64,000 bases of DNA from Nymphaea colorata (lineage: Eukaryota > Streptophyta > Magnoliopsida > Nymphaeales > Nymphaeaceae), in the NCBI RefSeq assembly GCF_008831285.2, contig NC_045143.1, forward strand, positions 26,001,662 through 26,065,661, written 5' to 3'. The notes under the pieces were generated by a model, which was not told the origin of the DNA, ran no database searches, and saw nothing but the letters and a program-made list of their open reading frames with translations. Made by a program: the position numbers and the translations under genes. Shown here piece after piece: positions 9,721 to 22,094 of this stretch (positions within the stretch are counted from its first letter, which is position 1; every line of letters starts with the position of its first letter).

Positions 9721-11579
9721 CTGCATGTGGTGTCAGATCCATTTCTTGATCATACATCACCCTCTTTCCATAATTCATACATGAGGATTTGTGATCATGT
9801 GTTGTCTTCTTTCCAAGTTTATCATGCAATATTTTCTTTCCAACCTTCACGCATGGTGAGTTGCTATGATTGTGGGCAGGTTTTATCTTTTTTTCCCAAA
9901 ATTAACATATGGTGAGCTGCATGTTGAGTTGTTGTCAGTCTAAACTATTTTGAAAATTAATATTGACAGCTCTGCAGTAGGGCAGCTATCACACAAGGCG
10001 GTGGCTGCTGGCAGTGAGCAAAGGGGCGATATAGATCAGCTTCATTTCCCACCTGTTCAGCTCCACATGACGCGTTACCGACCATGTCCACTGTTGGCAG
10101 CTCACCAGCATCTCCCCTTATGAGCTACCTCTTGTTGGCAATAGTCACATTTGACATATATATAAGCTGCCAATATTGATGATTTCTTAACAACGTGATT
10201 TGTTTCATCACTTGATCTAAATGGTCAGTTGGGATTTATAAATTTTGGTGGAAAATCGAAGCAACAAATTAAATGACTTGATTCACCAGACCTACTGAGT
10301 ATGACATGAAGCTGAGCCCATTGGAATGCTTCATCTTGCTGGTGACAAAGGCTATCCACTATCCATACTTTGAATAGTTTGTCACCGTATGTAGAACTAT
10401 ACTTTTCAAAATTTTAGATGTGTTATTGTATTTGAAGAAAATGACTTTGTGTGCCTATTTGACCCTAAACATACAAGAGTCTACTTTCAGGTCACTAGGC
10501 AATACTAACAGTATATATGAAGCTGCCTTAAAAGACAGATAAATTGATAATACCATAGCCTAATATTTCATGAAACTGCCCTAATTTTAGGGCAGAGTCA
10601 GACAACTTTTTTCATTGCCAAATGGGCTTTAGGAGCCCGTTTTCTTAAACTAAGATTTAAAGGATCATGTTGACTTAGGAACCTGGTCTTGGGTAAGCAT
10701 GTTTGGTTGCTAAGTTATAATTTGACCAAAAATATTTAAAAATTGAAAACAAATATTAAACAAGTGTCGTATTGTGGCCACCTACCACTGGGAATAAGGT
10801 CAGCTGGGTTGACATCATCCATGTGTTTCCTGCCCACAAGTGGCTGAGAGGTAGAGATCTAACATGGATCCATATTCAGACACCTCTAACAAACAAACAA
10901 ATGGTACCTCACCAGACAAACCGTATAACTTAGCACTTAGCACCACAAAGGTCAACATCGTTTGAACCATTGGAAAAAAAATGATTATCATGTATGAGAG
11001 AGTTCAAAATTTGTATGAAAATAATTATCATACAGGGATGTGGCGGGAAAGCTTAAGAAATAGGGCAACAATATGAGGTATAACATCCCTGTCAATTAGA
11101 TTGGACAAAATTATTCGTTTGTTAGTTAACTGTATGGGGTTTTGATTGGTACAAATGACAATAAAAAGCAAAAGTTCAGTTAAACAATTATCTAAATATA
11201 GCAAACTGCACAAAGAGAAAAATAGAAAAAAAAATACTGGTGTCATTAATTGGAAAAGGAAAATCTCATGCAAATTAGCCACAATATAACATCAAAATTC
11301 CTTAATTCACTATTTGAAGTCATGTTTGGCTTTGTTTTTTCAAATTTTTGGGCATTTCTAGGCTTATATAGTGGTATCAACTTGTCATAATCTAAAAGAA
11401 AATAGAAATGCAAGTGAAAATAAGACTTGGGAAGGAGTACCCTCATCTCATTAACTAGAAAAGTGAGTTTGACCATTCATAATTTCTATGTACCAATGCA
11501 TGGGAAGTAAGACAGAATTTTCTCAAACAAATTCCTACATCAGTAACATGAAACACTTACAAAAGATCCAAGTGCGCAT
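9721..11579. other. AT-rich stretch, no gene recognised
   Basis: A somewhat GC-richer patch at 9960-10170 has a short frame with no known domain. The rest is low-complexity intergenic DNA with no RNA gene or regulatory signal that I can defend. Confidence 0.4.
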
Positions 11580-11700
11580 CACAACAAGAAAGTATGCTAT
11601 CGGCAATGGCTTTTGCCATCGTCAATAGTTCAAATGCCGTCGCCAATGTGATATTGGTAACGGGTTTGGCCTCAACGGATGGTTTCAGCCGACCTAAATG
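11580..11700 (+). mobile_element. CACTA-like transposon terminus
   Basis: CACAACAAGAAA at 11580-11591 differs by one base from the plant CACTA terminal repeat CACTACAAGAAA. It is followed by short subterminal repeats in both orientations: GGCAATGGC, GCCATCGTCAATAG, GCCGTCGCCAAT and ATTGGTAAC. Such repeats bind transposase in CACTA elements. The opposite end was not found. Confidence 0.5.
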
Positions 11701-14700
11701 GCAATAAATTGCATTTGGAGCGACATTTTATAAGTGCGAGCCAAGCCTACTTGTTCAATTTGGCCATTTCTGATCTTCTTCATATTGTCCATTAACGCAA
11801 CTTATGAAATGAGACAGGAATACCAATGCTTTAGTGAGTCTAGGGACACACAACTGACAAGTAGACAGCCAGGGAAACAGGAATACCAGCTTTGAAGGTA
11901 TGCCTCGCATCTTTGCTTATATATCCAAAACTTTCTTTCCGATCGTACATGAACTTCTATTCCCTTCTGCACCAACTGAGAAGTATCTAGACGACCATGG
12001 TTTATATTTATATATGTTTGGCCTTGGAGGCAAAGGAGGAGAAGGAAAACAGTGGACAGCCAGCTTCTTTTAGCATGCAGTCCATGCGTCTTTGCGATTT
12101 ACACTGGAAGATCGAATATAGGCCACTCGAGCAATCGATCTTCATCTTTGGTGTTTGAAATTAGGAAAGAAAAATCTTTGGAAATTAAAGGGGAAAAAAA
12201 TACAGGTGTGTAGACAATTTTGCACCACAGAGGAAGAGAAATCAGATAGATAATTGAACGCATCCACATGTCCCGCACGGGGATCATGACAAATTGGCCC
12301 TTCTGCCAAAGAGTCAGAAGGGAAAAAAGAGAGAAAAAAAAGGCTAGGTCGGCTTCTCAGTTCGCCTACATAAGTGTACACCATCCTTTCGTTACTTTGT
12401 CACGTTAGCAGCACAGTTTCTGGCTTGGCCACCAATTAATGGCGCTTCACAAAAACAGCAGGCAGCAATGTCTGGTTCGACATGTACAGAGAGGTGGTTA
12501 TGAATTCATGGAGAATGTACGTTCCTCGTCAACAAAAGGAGCAACAAGCTAGGTAAATCGATTTCCATTTAACTGCTCCTCCAAGGTCTGTTTTTTCTTT
12601 TCTTTTGAGTGAATGGACACAAAATTAGCTTTTCGTCTATTACATTGTTTACCTTTCAGAAACCCAGCAAGCCATGAAAACTATATATGTCACCACTTAA
12701 TTAAGTGCCAATATTTAAGACCAGAGATTAGATAGCTCCATGATCTTCAATTCTTCTCAAAAGAATTATGTGCAAGTTAACGCTAGCTGCACGCAAAACT
12801 AAAGGAACTGAAAAGTTTCAGAAAAAGAGAAGGTATCTAATCTTGCAAAGCAACTATTGTCATGTTTACGAAGGAAAAGAAGAAAGTTAAGCCATAGCTT
12901 CCATTAAGAATGAATTGGAGAACATGTAGGGCAAATGAAAGAGAACACGAAGGCTGATTCTCTCCTTTCTTGAAAATAAACAGAACCAACTAATACCTTC
13001 CATCGTAGTACGTCTTGCTCATGCGGTAATTTATTTGGAAGAGTATGTTCTTAAGTAAAAGAAATAGAACCAAGTATTCAAAAATCACCAATCGTCATCT
13101 AGAATTGAATCATGGGCCCTTGTCACCGCCTAATTGGGTTAGAAAATTTGTTTCCTTGTTTGCCGTCTGCCGACCACCGGCATCCATTCCAGCTTGCAAT
13201 TTTGAATGGTTCTTTCACTGATGATCCAAATTTGTTTTCTTTGGGTTGCATGACAAGATGTATTTCTAAACTCACCTTTACTTTAAATTCCAAAGAGAGA
13301 GAGAGGGAGAGACAAAGAGAGTGATAGTCAAGTTCTTGCGGCCTTAAAAATCCTATCCCTGAAACCGTAACTGAAAACATGGGCAATCACACACCTTTTG
13401 TTAATGCCTAATTCCATGTTTTTAGTTGACTTTGGCGAGATGGCTTTTGGTTCTTTAGCAAAGTCGCATGCCTATTTGCAAGGAAGAAATAGGATAAGGA
13501 AACCATAGAAAGCATATAATATATAGCAGTAATTCTCAAGCTGATTCATAAACATATTGGCATCAGACGGAAACACATACTTTGTTTGGATTAACATATA
13601 ATTATTAAATTATTAAACATGATATCATCTATGAGCACATACTCTTGTTAATTTGGATAAAGCGATAAAATCTTTCAACGTAGATGCGCGCACATATATA
13701 TGGAAGCCAGAATGGCCTGCAGTTCAGTATTTGTTTGGCTTGCGTGTGCTGTCAGAGCTGGATGCTTTTTTGCAAGTCCAACTTCATTTCTAGACGAGCT
13801 TTATTGGGTAACATTACATGCATATGCATGAGGAAAGATCATCAGATTTCAACCGTCTAGATGTGATTCATTAATGACATCCTCTATTTCTGGATATTAT
13901 GCAGCTGTGGATTTATTTTTATGCAATTAGATTTAATATCTACAATTATGTTGTTGATGATTTTTTTTCTTCCGCGAGTAGTTTTGTATATTTTGAGTTT
14001 ATTAGACAGTTGGATCTCAAAATTCTAGTCGAGATCTTGCAAAAACAACTGCATGGGAAATATGTACATAACCATATATACTTTTTTAGTAAGCCATGGC
14101 CTATAATATTAGATTTCACCAAAATGTCTGACCAACAGATGTTTCCCTGGAACAGTAAAGTTTGTCAAGATAATTGCCAAAAAGTACTGGACGGTTTGCA
14201 TGTCTATTTGATGATGTAAATGTCTTTGTTTCTCGCATGCATCTTTCATTAATCGCATCTTTCTCGCAGAAACTTTACCGAAAAGAATCATCTTATTTAA
14301 CCCCATCGAATCAACCGAGATTGTAGGTAAGGCAGTTTCCTTCAGTACTACTCCATTGGACCTATGAGTTGTCCATTGTTAATCAGTGTCGTCATTATTG
14401 TACGGCCTGATAATGACAGCATCGTCTGATACCATAATTGTCAAACAGTAAAAGTCTTGTGAATATGCGCACATACATGTAAAACCTTAACAAGTGTTTC
14501 ATGAATCTCTCATAAATATTTTATTAAGGGGCACTCTAAGTTTAAATTTCAAATTTTAAGGTGCAATCATATGTAAAAAAAATAAAAATTAATTAAATTT
14601 CTATATGTAAATGCAATTAATTTTGTGGGATGGTGTAGACAATTATCTGCACTAGCTACAACGTAGATCTGCCATTAAATAGTAACAATCGCCACTGTTG

Positions 14701-17066
14701 CCAAACAATCTCTAATGGTATTTAATGGTGTCACAATGGCATCAAAAGCATTCTTCTTTTTAGCTTCAAATGCCAACATAAACAAAGTAATCAAATAATC
14801 AGAACAATTAAAATAACACAAATCAAAGCCACAAAAATGAAAAATTCCACTTCTATGTGAAGATCCATCCAAACAAATATGAATGATGCACATAATCCCC
14901 AAAACATGTAGTACAACCCCCAGCATTATGAGACCAAGTTACGTGCACACCCTATGTATACGCTGGGGGTGGACCTGCTACGTATATGTAAGGTTTCAGT
15001 AATGACCTTTCTGCCAAAAAAAGGTACATGTGCATATTTACTTGAATGTCATTGCATTGCACAGACACAACATAGGTACTTAACCTGTGTTCCTTCACGC
15101 CGCATGCATTCCTTCACCCAAAAGAAGGAAGACGGTTAGGAAGAGAAAAAAAGAAGAGAGAGGTTTCCAGTGAAGGAAGGAAAGGGAGTAGAGGTTGCCA
15201 CTAAAGAAAGATTGACCTTGAAACAAGAATGACATAAATGACAACAGAATAAAAGGATTGAGTTTACAGCGATATCATTCTAGTTTTTTATTTGTGGACG
15301 TTAAATGACAAAGGCAATGGCTTCTACAGGATTTATTTTCCAACATTTGGACATACAAAGAAATCGAAGCAGCACCTTTAGGCAAAGGTGATGAAGAGAT
15401 GAAAAATGAAGAAAATATCGATGCAACAGGTAACATTACATCTCAATTCATGTGGTAGATAGTGTTATAGACAAAATAGTGAATGCATCCTAGTTTAGGT
15501 GGTAGACAATGTTACGATGTAATGTGTTTGTATAGTTTGCGTGAGATAACGAATTTGTAACATAATGAATGTGTGAGAGAACGAATTCAGGGGATACGTT
15601 TTTGCATCCCAATTTATCTCATTATTTTATAATCATTCCTCCTGTTATTGATTGACAAAATGAGAGACAATGGGCCAGGGTCAACGCCTCTTTGGCTACC
15701 ACCAAATTGTTGTTTCTTTCTCTCTAGTTTTCTATAAATACATTCAATTTTTTTAGGTTGCACCCTTCTATTAGGCTCCACCATTGACCTTACTCATTTG
15801 AAGAGACAATGGACTGTGAAAAGGCTTCTCTTACATAGTTTTACATGCATGATCTAGTTGAGCAATTCAAATCCCTAAATGACTTTGTAGAACAAAACAC
15901 ACAATGAAATTTTTTTGCCTGACTCGCCCAAGTTGCCAATCGGCTTGCTAACTTGGCAACCCAAATGTCAGCCAATGCAAACCCAATTCTTGAGTTTGCC
16001 AACTATGGATTTAGGTCAAAACTGAAGGTATAAGAGAAAAGATGATGAAGAAAAGAAAGCAGGAAAATCGCCTTAAGTGATACAATCGCAGATCAATTTT
16101 ATGGTGCTGTACCATATCTTTATTAATTACAGGTTTGGGTGTATACTTCCAAAATTGGGTTATATTAACTTGCGTTATATATATATAACCTTTCTTTCCT
16201 TATGCAAGTTTTCATCGCAAAATGCTCGTCTGGCTTGAGATAATGGACGACCCACTTACTTTTCTAAAAAAAACAAAAAAAGATGCCAATAGTAAGCTTC
16301 ATTACCAACGGTTGCTACTTAGGGCACAGTCCGTAGGAGATGCTCCTCATTCGAGATATAAGTGGCAGGGGTTGATTCTTAAGTGAAACATTTACGCGTG
16401 CACGAAAATGGAAAGAGAACGAATGTGAAATATTTGTGCACGCACGAAAGAGGAGAGGGAGGAAGGGAGAGAGAGTGAATGGGAGAGGAAGGTTCTTTCC
16501 ATGCGATGTCTGCCCTATTTCTGTTTCTTCTCCTGCGTGCATCTTCGTGCAGTTATGGCTGCTACTCTGGCACTATTCCTTGGCGCTGCTCATCAGAACT
16601 CTTCATCTGTCGAAGCAAGGATAGAGCTCTTCTTCTTCCTTCACTTGTTCTCAGGCAGTCTCTTCACTAATCTGAGAAGCAACTTCGTTCTGTTCTGCAA
16701 AAGATTGAAATTCGGTAGGGTCCCTATCATTTCTGTCCTCTACTTCGGTCGACCCTGCTACAGTTTGATCATTTTGCTTCTAGTTGTCTGGCAGAAAATT
16801 ACTGCTCGAGTGCTTTAGATTCGATCAATCATTCTGATTGTTGATTTGAGTTTCTATTTAGCCCCTTGTGTGCTTAGATTCATCGTTCATTGTCCAGCGA
16901 TCAGAAGCTCACTTGAGCCAATCGATCGCAATAGAATTACCTTTATATGATTGAGACGATCGTGATAGTTGTTGAAGAGGATTAGAATCAACTGATTTCA
17001 CCGGTTGATTGCTCTTGTAAATTGTATTTGACATTTTTTTAAATATGACGACCTAGGCACACCTCT
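11701..17066. other. 5.4 kb without recognised genes
   Basis: AT-rich intergenic sequence. It holds a GA-rich tract near 13300-13318 and a CT/GA-richer patch with overlapping short open frames at 16315-16820 that show no family motif. The frames longest by chance (13899-14219, 16501-16818) are hydrophobic and unlike any protein I know. Confidence 0.4.
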
Positions 17067-17071
17067 AGTTG
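17067..17071. repeat. Target-site duplication AGTTG (left)
   Basis: AGTTG lies immediately outside the 3' LTR and is repeated exactly at 21911-21915 outside the 5' LTR. Five bases is the usual copia integration stagger. Confidence 0.8.
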
Positions 17072-17396
17072 TAAAAGAGGAGACACAAAGAAGACAATGT
17101 AACGTGTTCGACTCAGGATTGAGTCTACATCCACAACCAAGCAGCTTCTCTCTCACACCTCAATCGTTTGTGTGAGAGGTTCTATTGATTTTTAAAGGGA
17201 TACACAATTTGGAAGGTTCGGCCGCTTCCTTATTTTTAGGATCACAGTTGCTGTCAATAACTTGACGATTTGCTTGGTTACACATTTGATATCCTTTCCT
17301 AATTTTCTGATCAACTATATCGGCAACAGTTTTGGCCACCACAGCTGCCTTGTGTTGATCCTTATAGCTTCCTTGTAGTGATCGTTATCTTCAATA
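17072..17396 (-). repeat. 3' LTR
   Basis: It matches 21579-21910 along its full length, with scattered substitutions and one 7-bp gap near 17367. Many differences are C/T or G/A changes. The pol frame runs into this LTR, ending at 17315. Confidence 0.9.
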
Positions 17397-18900
17397 GCCC
17401 ACCTCAAGCTGAACGGCCTCAGAAGAACGTTAAGCTTGACACAAATAGTCTCAAATGGGGTGCGAGCAAATGGGTTGGTCATTATATTAGCAAGTAGGTC
17501 AGTAGCTGGAACATGATGAACTGTAAGACAATGATGTTGCACATGATCCCAAATGAAATTAATATCGACTTCAATCTGCTGTGTTCGTTGGTGAAAAATT
17601 GGATTGGCAGTTAATGGAATAGCGCCCATATTGCCACATAAGATCCGGGGAATAATAGGAAGAGGTTGATGAAGTTCTTGTATGAAATAAGAGATGGAGA
17701 GAACTTCCACTGCACTTGAGGTCGATGCCCTGTATTCTGCCTCAGTACTAGATCTTGCAGTAGTATTTAGCTTCTTTGCAGACCATGAAACCAAGGAATC
17801 TCTAAAAAAAATAGCAAAGCTAATAGTAGATTTTCGATCATCAGGATTATCAGCCCAATCGGCATCAGAATATGTTGTGAGAGACAAGCACAAGGATGGC
17901 CTAATGAGAAACCCAAGATGGAGAGTATGCTTAATGTAATGAAGGATTCGTTTGAGGGTGGCCCAATGATTTGCGGTAGGAACAGGCATAAATTGGCAGA
18001 CCTTGTTGGTAGCATAAGCAAGATCGGGTCTAGTAAGAGTAGCATACTGGAGAGTACCAACAATTTGGTGATAGGGAGTAGGATCAAGTAGCGGTGTGCC
18101 ATCAAACTTAGACAACTTTTCTCCAACGGCTAAAGATGAAGGAAGGGGCTTAGCATCAACCATGGCACTGTGTTTGAGGAGGACTTGCATGTACTGACAT
18201 TGAGAAAGAAAGAGCCCTTGTTGTGTAAATTGTGCTTCAACACGAAGAAAATAATGTAGATGGCCAAGATCTTTTATAGAGAATTCACACCCCATTTGGC
18301 ATATGAGCTGATGGATGGTGGCAGGGCAGCTTCCAGTAATAAATATATCATCAACATAAATAAGAATAAAAATTGAAAGAGCTCCCATAAATTTAATAAA
18401 TAGGGAAGTGTCAATCTTGGAGGCAGAGAACCCATGTGAATGAGAAATGAACTAAGTCTTTGGAACTCGGCTCAAGGAACCTGCTTTAGCCCATAAATAG
18501 TTTTCTGCAACTTGGATACATAATTTGGATATTGAGTGTTAACAAAGCCTTGAGATTGTAACATATAAACAACTTTAGATAAAGTTCCATGCAAGAAAGC
18601 ATTGTTGACATTTAATTGTCAAACCACCCATTTTTGCGAAACAGCAAGGGTAAGAACAATTCGAATCATGGTGAGTTTTATCACAGGACTAAAAGTCTCA
18701 AAATAATCAATGCCAGACTCTTGTGTACAACCTTTTGCCACAAGATGCGCTTTGTCTTTGTTAATACTTCCATCAGCTTTTATCTTGATATGATAGACCC
18801 ATTTGTTGCCAACAAAATTTTGGGAGGGAGAGGGCAGAACTAGAATCTAAGTTTTATTTTTCATTAAAGCATTGTATTCCTCAAGCATGGCATTGTTCCA
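17315..18900 (-). pseudogene. copia RT and RNase H (C-terminal pol)
   Basis: The 357-codon open stretch (18388-17315) holds ILIYVDDIFITGS with the intact catalytic YVDD, then LGHLHYFLRVEAQ and RPDLAYATNKVCQFM. RNase H follows: TYSDADWADNPDDRKSTISF, SWSAKKLNTTARSSTEAEYR, and ATDLLANIMTNPFARTPFE near the end. The RNase H acidic residues (D in SDADWA, E in TEAEYR) are present. Upstream, from about 18900 to 18400, the RT N-terminal half is recognisable but has frame breaks (for example near 18450 and 18840). This is the best preserved coding part of the element. Confidence 0.85.
17397..17410 (-). other. Polypurine tract
   Basis: The minus strand reads AGCTTGAGGTGGGC directly before the 3' LTR. 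That is where plus-strand priming occurs in LTR elements. Confidence 0.6.
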
Positions 18901-19393
18901 TTGGGAGAGTTTAGTGGCTTGGGTTTCTAGGTTCAGTTTCGAAAGGGAGCTCGGAAAGGTGAGTGATGTAACAGGGATTTGGCTTAAGAGATCCAGTTTG
19001 TAGGTGAGTGATCATGGAGTGAGTTTTTATGGAGGGAGGTGGGGATTCGTGAGATAAGGATAAGGTAGGGGGAGATGGTGGTGATGGTTAAGGTAGTGGT
19101 TGCAGTGGGGAAGATGGTAGTGGTGCAGTAATGATGGGCTCATTTGGGGAAGTAGATGTAGTGACAAGGGAAGGTGGTACTGGTGACAAATCCAAACTAG
19201 GAAAAGGAAACTCCATTGGTGGAGAGATTAAAGAAGATGACGACTCAGGTTTTGTGGAAGATATGGTTTTATAAGGAAAAACATTTTCATTAAAAATGAC
19301 ATTTCGACAAATGTAGAGTCTTGAATTTGATGGATTCAAGCAAAGATAGCTTTTGTGTTTGGTGCTATAGCCAAAGAATATGCATTTGGTACT

Positions 19394-20000
19394 TCAGTAT
19401 TGCAGTTTATGAGCATTGCAGGGCCGAAGATGAGGATAACAAGCACACCCAAAAAATTTGAAAAAGGTGTAGTCTGAGTTTTGGTTAAAGAGAAGCTGAA
19501 ATAGATTTTTTATGTTTGTAACAGGTGATGGCAGTCGGTTAATAAGAAATGCAGCTGTAAGGAAGACAAAATCACAATACTTGAGAGGAAGGCTAGTATG
19601 AGCAAGCAAGGTGAGTCTAGTCTCTACTATGTGATGATGTTTTCGCTCTACTCTTTCGTTTTGCTGATGTGTGTGAGGACATGAAATGTGATGATCAATC
19701 CCACATGACTTTAAGTATGTGAATAATGATCTAAATTCTCCTCTCCAATCACTTTGAAATGCTTTTATGGGACGTTCAAATTGTCTCTCAACAAGTTTTT
19801 GAAAGTCTTTAAAAATAGACGAAACTTCAGACTTTCTTTTGATAACAAATAATCAAGTGAACCTTGAATATCCACCAACAAAATTAACATAGTAATAGTA
19901 TCCTTGCATGGAAGCAATGGGCGCAGGGCCCCAAACATCAAAATATATAAGATCTAATGGTCATTTATTTCATGAGTAGAACTAGAAAAAGGTAAAGTAT
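19394..20000 (-). pseudogene. copia integrase core
   Basis: The minus strand shows the D,D,E triad in its usual context: [11 protein letters not shown] near 19955, FQSDWRGEF near 19760, and QNERVERKHHHIVE near 19650. The core continues into LKYCDFVFLTAAFLINRLPS and FFGCACYPHLRPCNAHK. All three acidic residues are kept, but stops interrupt the frame near 19610-19980. Integrase joins the cDNA to target DNA, and the AGTTG duplication shows that this family's integrase acted here. Confidence 0.8.
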
Positions 20001-20009
20001 GACTATTCT

Positions 20010-20540
20010 CCATTTGGCATGCTTCACCCAAAGAGTCAAATTTACTAAAAATATAAAGAAGCCCATATTTATGAAGAACATGCTGCACAATTTTCATAGA
20101 GGGGTGCCCAAGTCGCTCATGCCATTTCTACCAAGTAGTTCGTTCACCAAGTAATGTTGCTGGTTCACACCCAATAGATCCTAAGTGCAGCTTGTAGAGT
20201 CCTCGCTCAATGTTCTCCTTGAGAAGAACATGCCTTGTCATGGCATCCTTGAGAAGAACATGCCCTGTCATGGCATCCTTAACATAACAAAACTGTGTGT
20301 GTAATTCAAGCAACACGTCATTGTCTTTTGTAAACTTGTGTACTGAAAGCAGATTTTTTGTGATAGATGGCATATGCAAAATATCTTTCATTATGAACTT
20401 TGAATCAATATGAGAGAAAACATTGGTTCTAATGTGTTTAATCCCACCATTGTAGTTGGATGGGATTGTCAAGTTGTTGAAATCTAACATGACATGGTGT
20501 CTGGCTCCAGAGTTGGGGTACCATCCACCATGATCAAATG
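20010..20540 (-). pseudogene. copia protease and GAG-pre-integrase, active site mutated
   Basis: At 20526-20490 the protease loop reads WYPNSGARHHVM. The catalytic aspartate of D-S-G is replaced by asparagine (codon AAC at 20514-20512), which should abolish cleavage of the polyprotein. Further on, MKDILHMPSITKNLLSVHKF and LLKENIERGLYKLH match the protease/pre-integrase linker. An exact-length 30-bp tandem duplication (20221-20280) repeats ten codons of the KDAMTxHVLL type. The zinc-binding region follows at about 20130-20010 (KWHERLGHPSMKI, then GEACQMENSH), with a stop before KWHERLG and Gly in place of the first Cys of the CxxC pair. Confidence 0.8.
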
Positions 20541-20660
20541 AACCATATACATCAGCGGTATGTACTCAATAGATGAAGCTTCATCAATTTTCTGAAGCTT
20601 GTATGTTTTGCACTTCAACGCAGCATGGCCAGATTGACGACGCACTTGACAAACCGTGTG

Positions 20661-20702
20661 ACAATTTGCTGCAATATGTCCATTATTTCCACAAGCAAAG
20701 CA
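20661..20702 (-). pseudogene. Gag nucleocapsid zinc knuckle
   Basis: The minus strand reads CFACGNNGHIAANC, a perfect CX2CX4HX4C knuckle. A second His/Cys-containing stretch (CQVRRQSGHAALKC) follows it. The knuckle binds element RNA during packaging. Confidence 0.85.
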
Positions 20703-20738
20703 TGATCAAGTCTGATTTTTGGGAGATCAATCTTGATT

Positions 20739-21440
20739 TTAACCGCGACCTTTGTTATTCTTAAAGCGATTTCCACCAAAATTTTGTTTTTTCAAAGTAA
20801 AATTCACTGATGAATTTTCTATAGAGAGATTATTAGGTTCATCCAATTGAGACTCATGAATAAGTAACATTGCAAGCAAATCTTCCAAAGTAATAGGGTC
20901 AACCCTAGTATTTAACACAATCCTAAGAGACCCATATTCACCTGATGGTAAACCAACCATAATACAGGTGATCAGATCATCATTATCCACTCGTTTAGAT
21001 GCTAGTGCTAATTGGGGAGCAATACCTTTTGCTTTACAAAAGTATTCTCAAATAGTTTATGTTCCTTTTCTTAAATTCTGGAATTCGCTTTTCAATTGCT
21101 AAGTTCTAGCTCTTGATCGAGCAGCATACATATGCCTAAGAGCATTCCATAATTCATGGGAAGAAGAGAGTCCCACAACATGACTACGAACAAGATCAGT
21201 TAAAGACGAGAGGATCCAACTTAATAAAAGTTGATCCAATCTATACCAGTCATCACATTTCGGATTGCGTCGTTTTAAGCCATTGTTGTCATCTATCCAT
21301 TCAGATGGGCATGGTTGTTTACCATATAGGAAACCCATAAGATTATAACTCTTAAAGAGAGACATGAACTGTGATTATCAAATCAAATACTTATCTGATG
21401 CAAGCTTAATGGAAAGGAGATACTGCATATTTGTAGGCAC
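20739..21440 (-). pseudogene. copia gag (UBN2-type), broken
   Basis: The 21365-21099 block reads MSLFKSYNLMGFLYGKQPCP, then LDQLLLSWILSSLTDLV and SSHELWNALRHMYAARSRA. The 20990-20739 block continues with VGLPSGEYGSLRIVLNTR and DPITLEDLLAMLLIHE. These match plant copia gag in order. The expected 'xLWKxQ' start just upstream (21440-21365) is visible only across different frames with stops. A frame break near 21000-21100 separates the two blocks. Confidence 0.8.
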
Positions 21441-21566
21441 AGGAAGCACAAGAAAGATCTGACCTGTATTTTGTGATGCGTCTGCTGTAGCAGACTCTAA
21501 TGTATGATTGTTCGTGTTTTCTGCTATTTATGAATGGTTGAAGGAGCTTCATGCCTTAGAGCTTTG

Positions 21567-21578
21567 GCTTTGATACCA
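21567..21578 (-). other. tRNA-Met primer-binding site
   Basis: The minus strand reads TGGTATCAAAGC, directly abutting the 5' LTR end CTCTTTTA with no spacer. It is one base from the commoner TGGTATCAGAGC. Confidence 0.85.
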
Positions 21579-21910
21579 TAAAAGAGGAGACACAAAAAAG
21601 ACAATGTAATGTCGTTGGACTCAGGATTGAGTCTACATCCATGACTAAGCAGTTTCCCTCTCACACCTCAATCGTTTGTATGAGAGGTTCTATTGATTTT
21701 TAAAGGGATACACAATTTGAAAGTTCAACTGTTTCCTTATTTTTAGGATCACAATTGTTGTCAATATCTTGGCGATTTACTTGGTTACACATTTGATCTC
21801 CTTTCTTAATTTTCTGATCAACTATATCGGCAACTGTTTTGGCCAACACAGCTGCCTTGTGTTGATCCTTATCCACCGCAGCTTCCTTGTGGTGATCATT
21901 ATCTTTAATA
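21579..21910 (-). repeat. 5' LTR
   Basis: Partner of the LTR at 17072-17396. It ends (on +) in TTATCTTTAATA, immediately followed by the AGTTG duplication. Confidence 0.9.
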
Positions 21911-21915
21911 AGTTG
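21911..21915. repeat. Target-site duplication AGTTG (right)
   Basis: Exact copy of 17067-17071 on the other side of the element. Confidence 0.8.
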
Positions 21916-22094
21916 CATCACATACACAAGTATTGGTGTTGATAGTCTATGTTTTTGGTTTGTTTTGTTGGTACCAAGCTAGATTATCTATTTTAAATCA
22001 TTGTACTTTTAAATGCAAAAAATCAGGTTTACCTGCTATACGAGCAGCATTGTTTCATTTTCAAAGGAAAAAAGAAACCTATAGCGGTGAAGGA

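Larger units (their letters stand above)
17072..21910 (-). mobile_element. Complete Ty1/copia LTR retrotransposon, non-canonical TA...TA ends
   Basis: A 4,839-bp element lies between two 5-bp direct repeats AGTTG (17067-17071 and 21911-21915). It has LTRs of 325 and 332 bp (about 90% identical by eye), a PBS (21578-21567) touching the 5' LTR and a purine-rich tract beside the 3' LTR. In element orientation the order is gag, zinc knuckle, protease, pre-integrase, integrase, RT, RNase H. The LTRs start TATTAAAG and end CTCTTTTA, so the termini are TA...TA instead of the usual TG...CA. The C-terminal third is still open (357 codons), but gag and protease are broken, so the element is not autonomous. 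Confidence 0.9.

Noticed and set aside
16315-16818. Overlapping open frames on both strands
   Set aside because: Several frames are open at once because of local composition; none shows a known motif.
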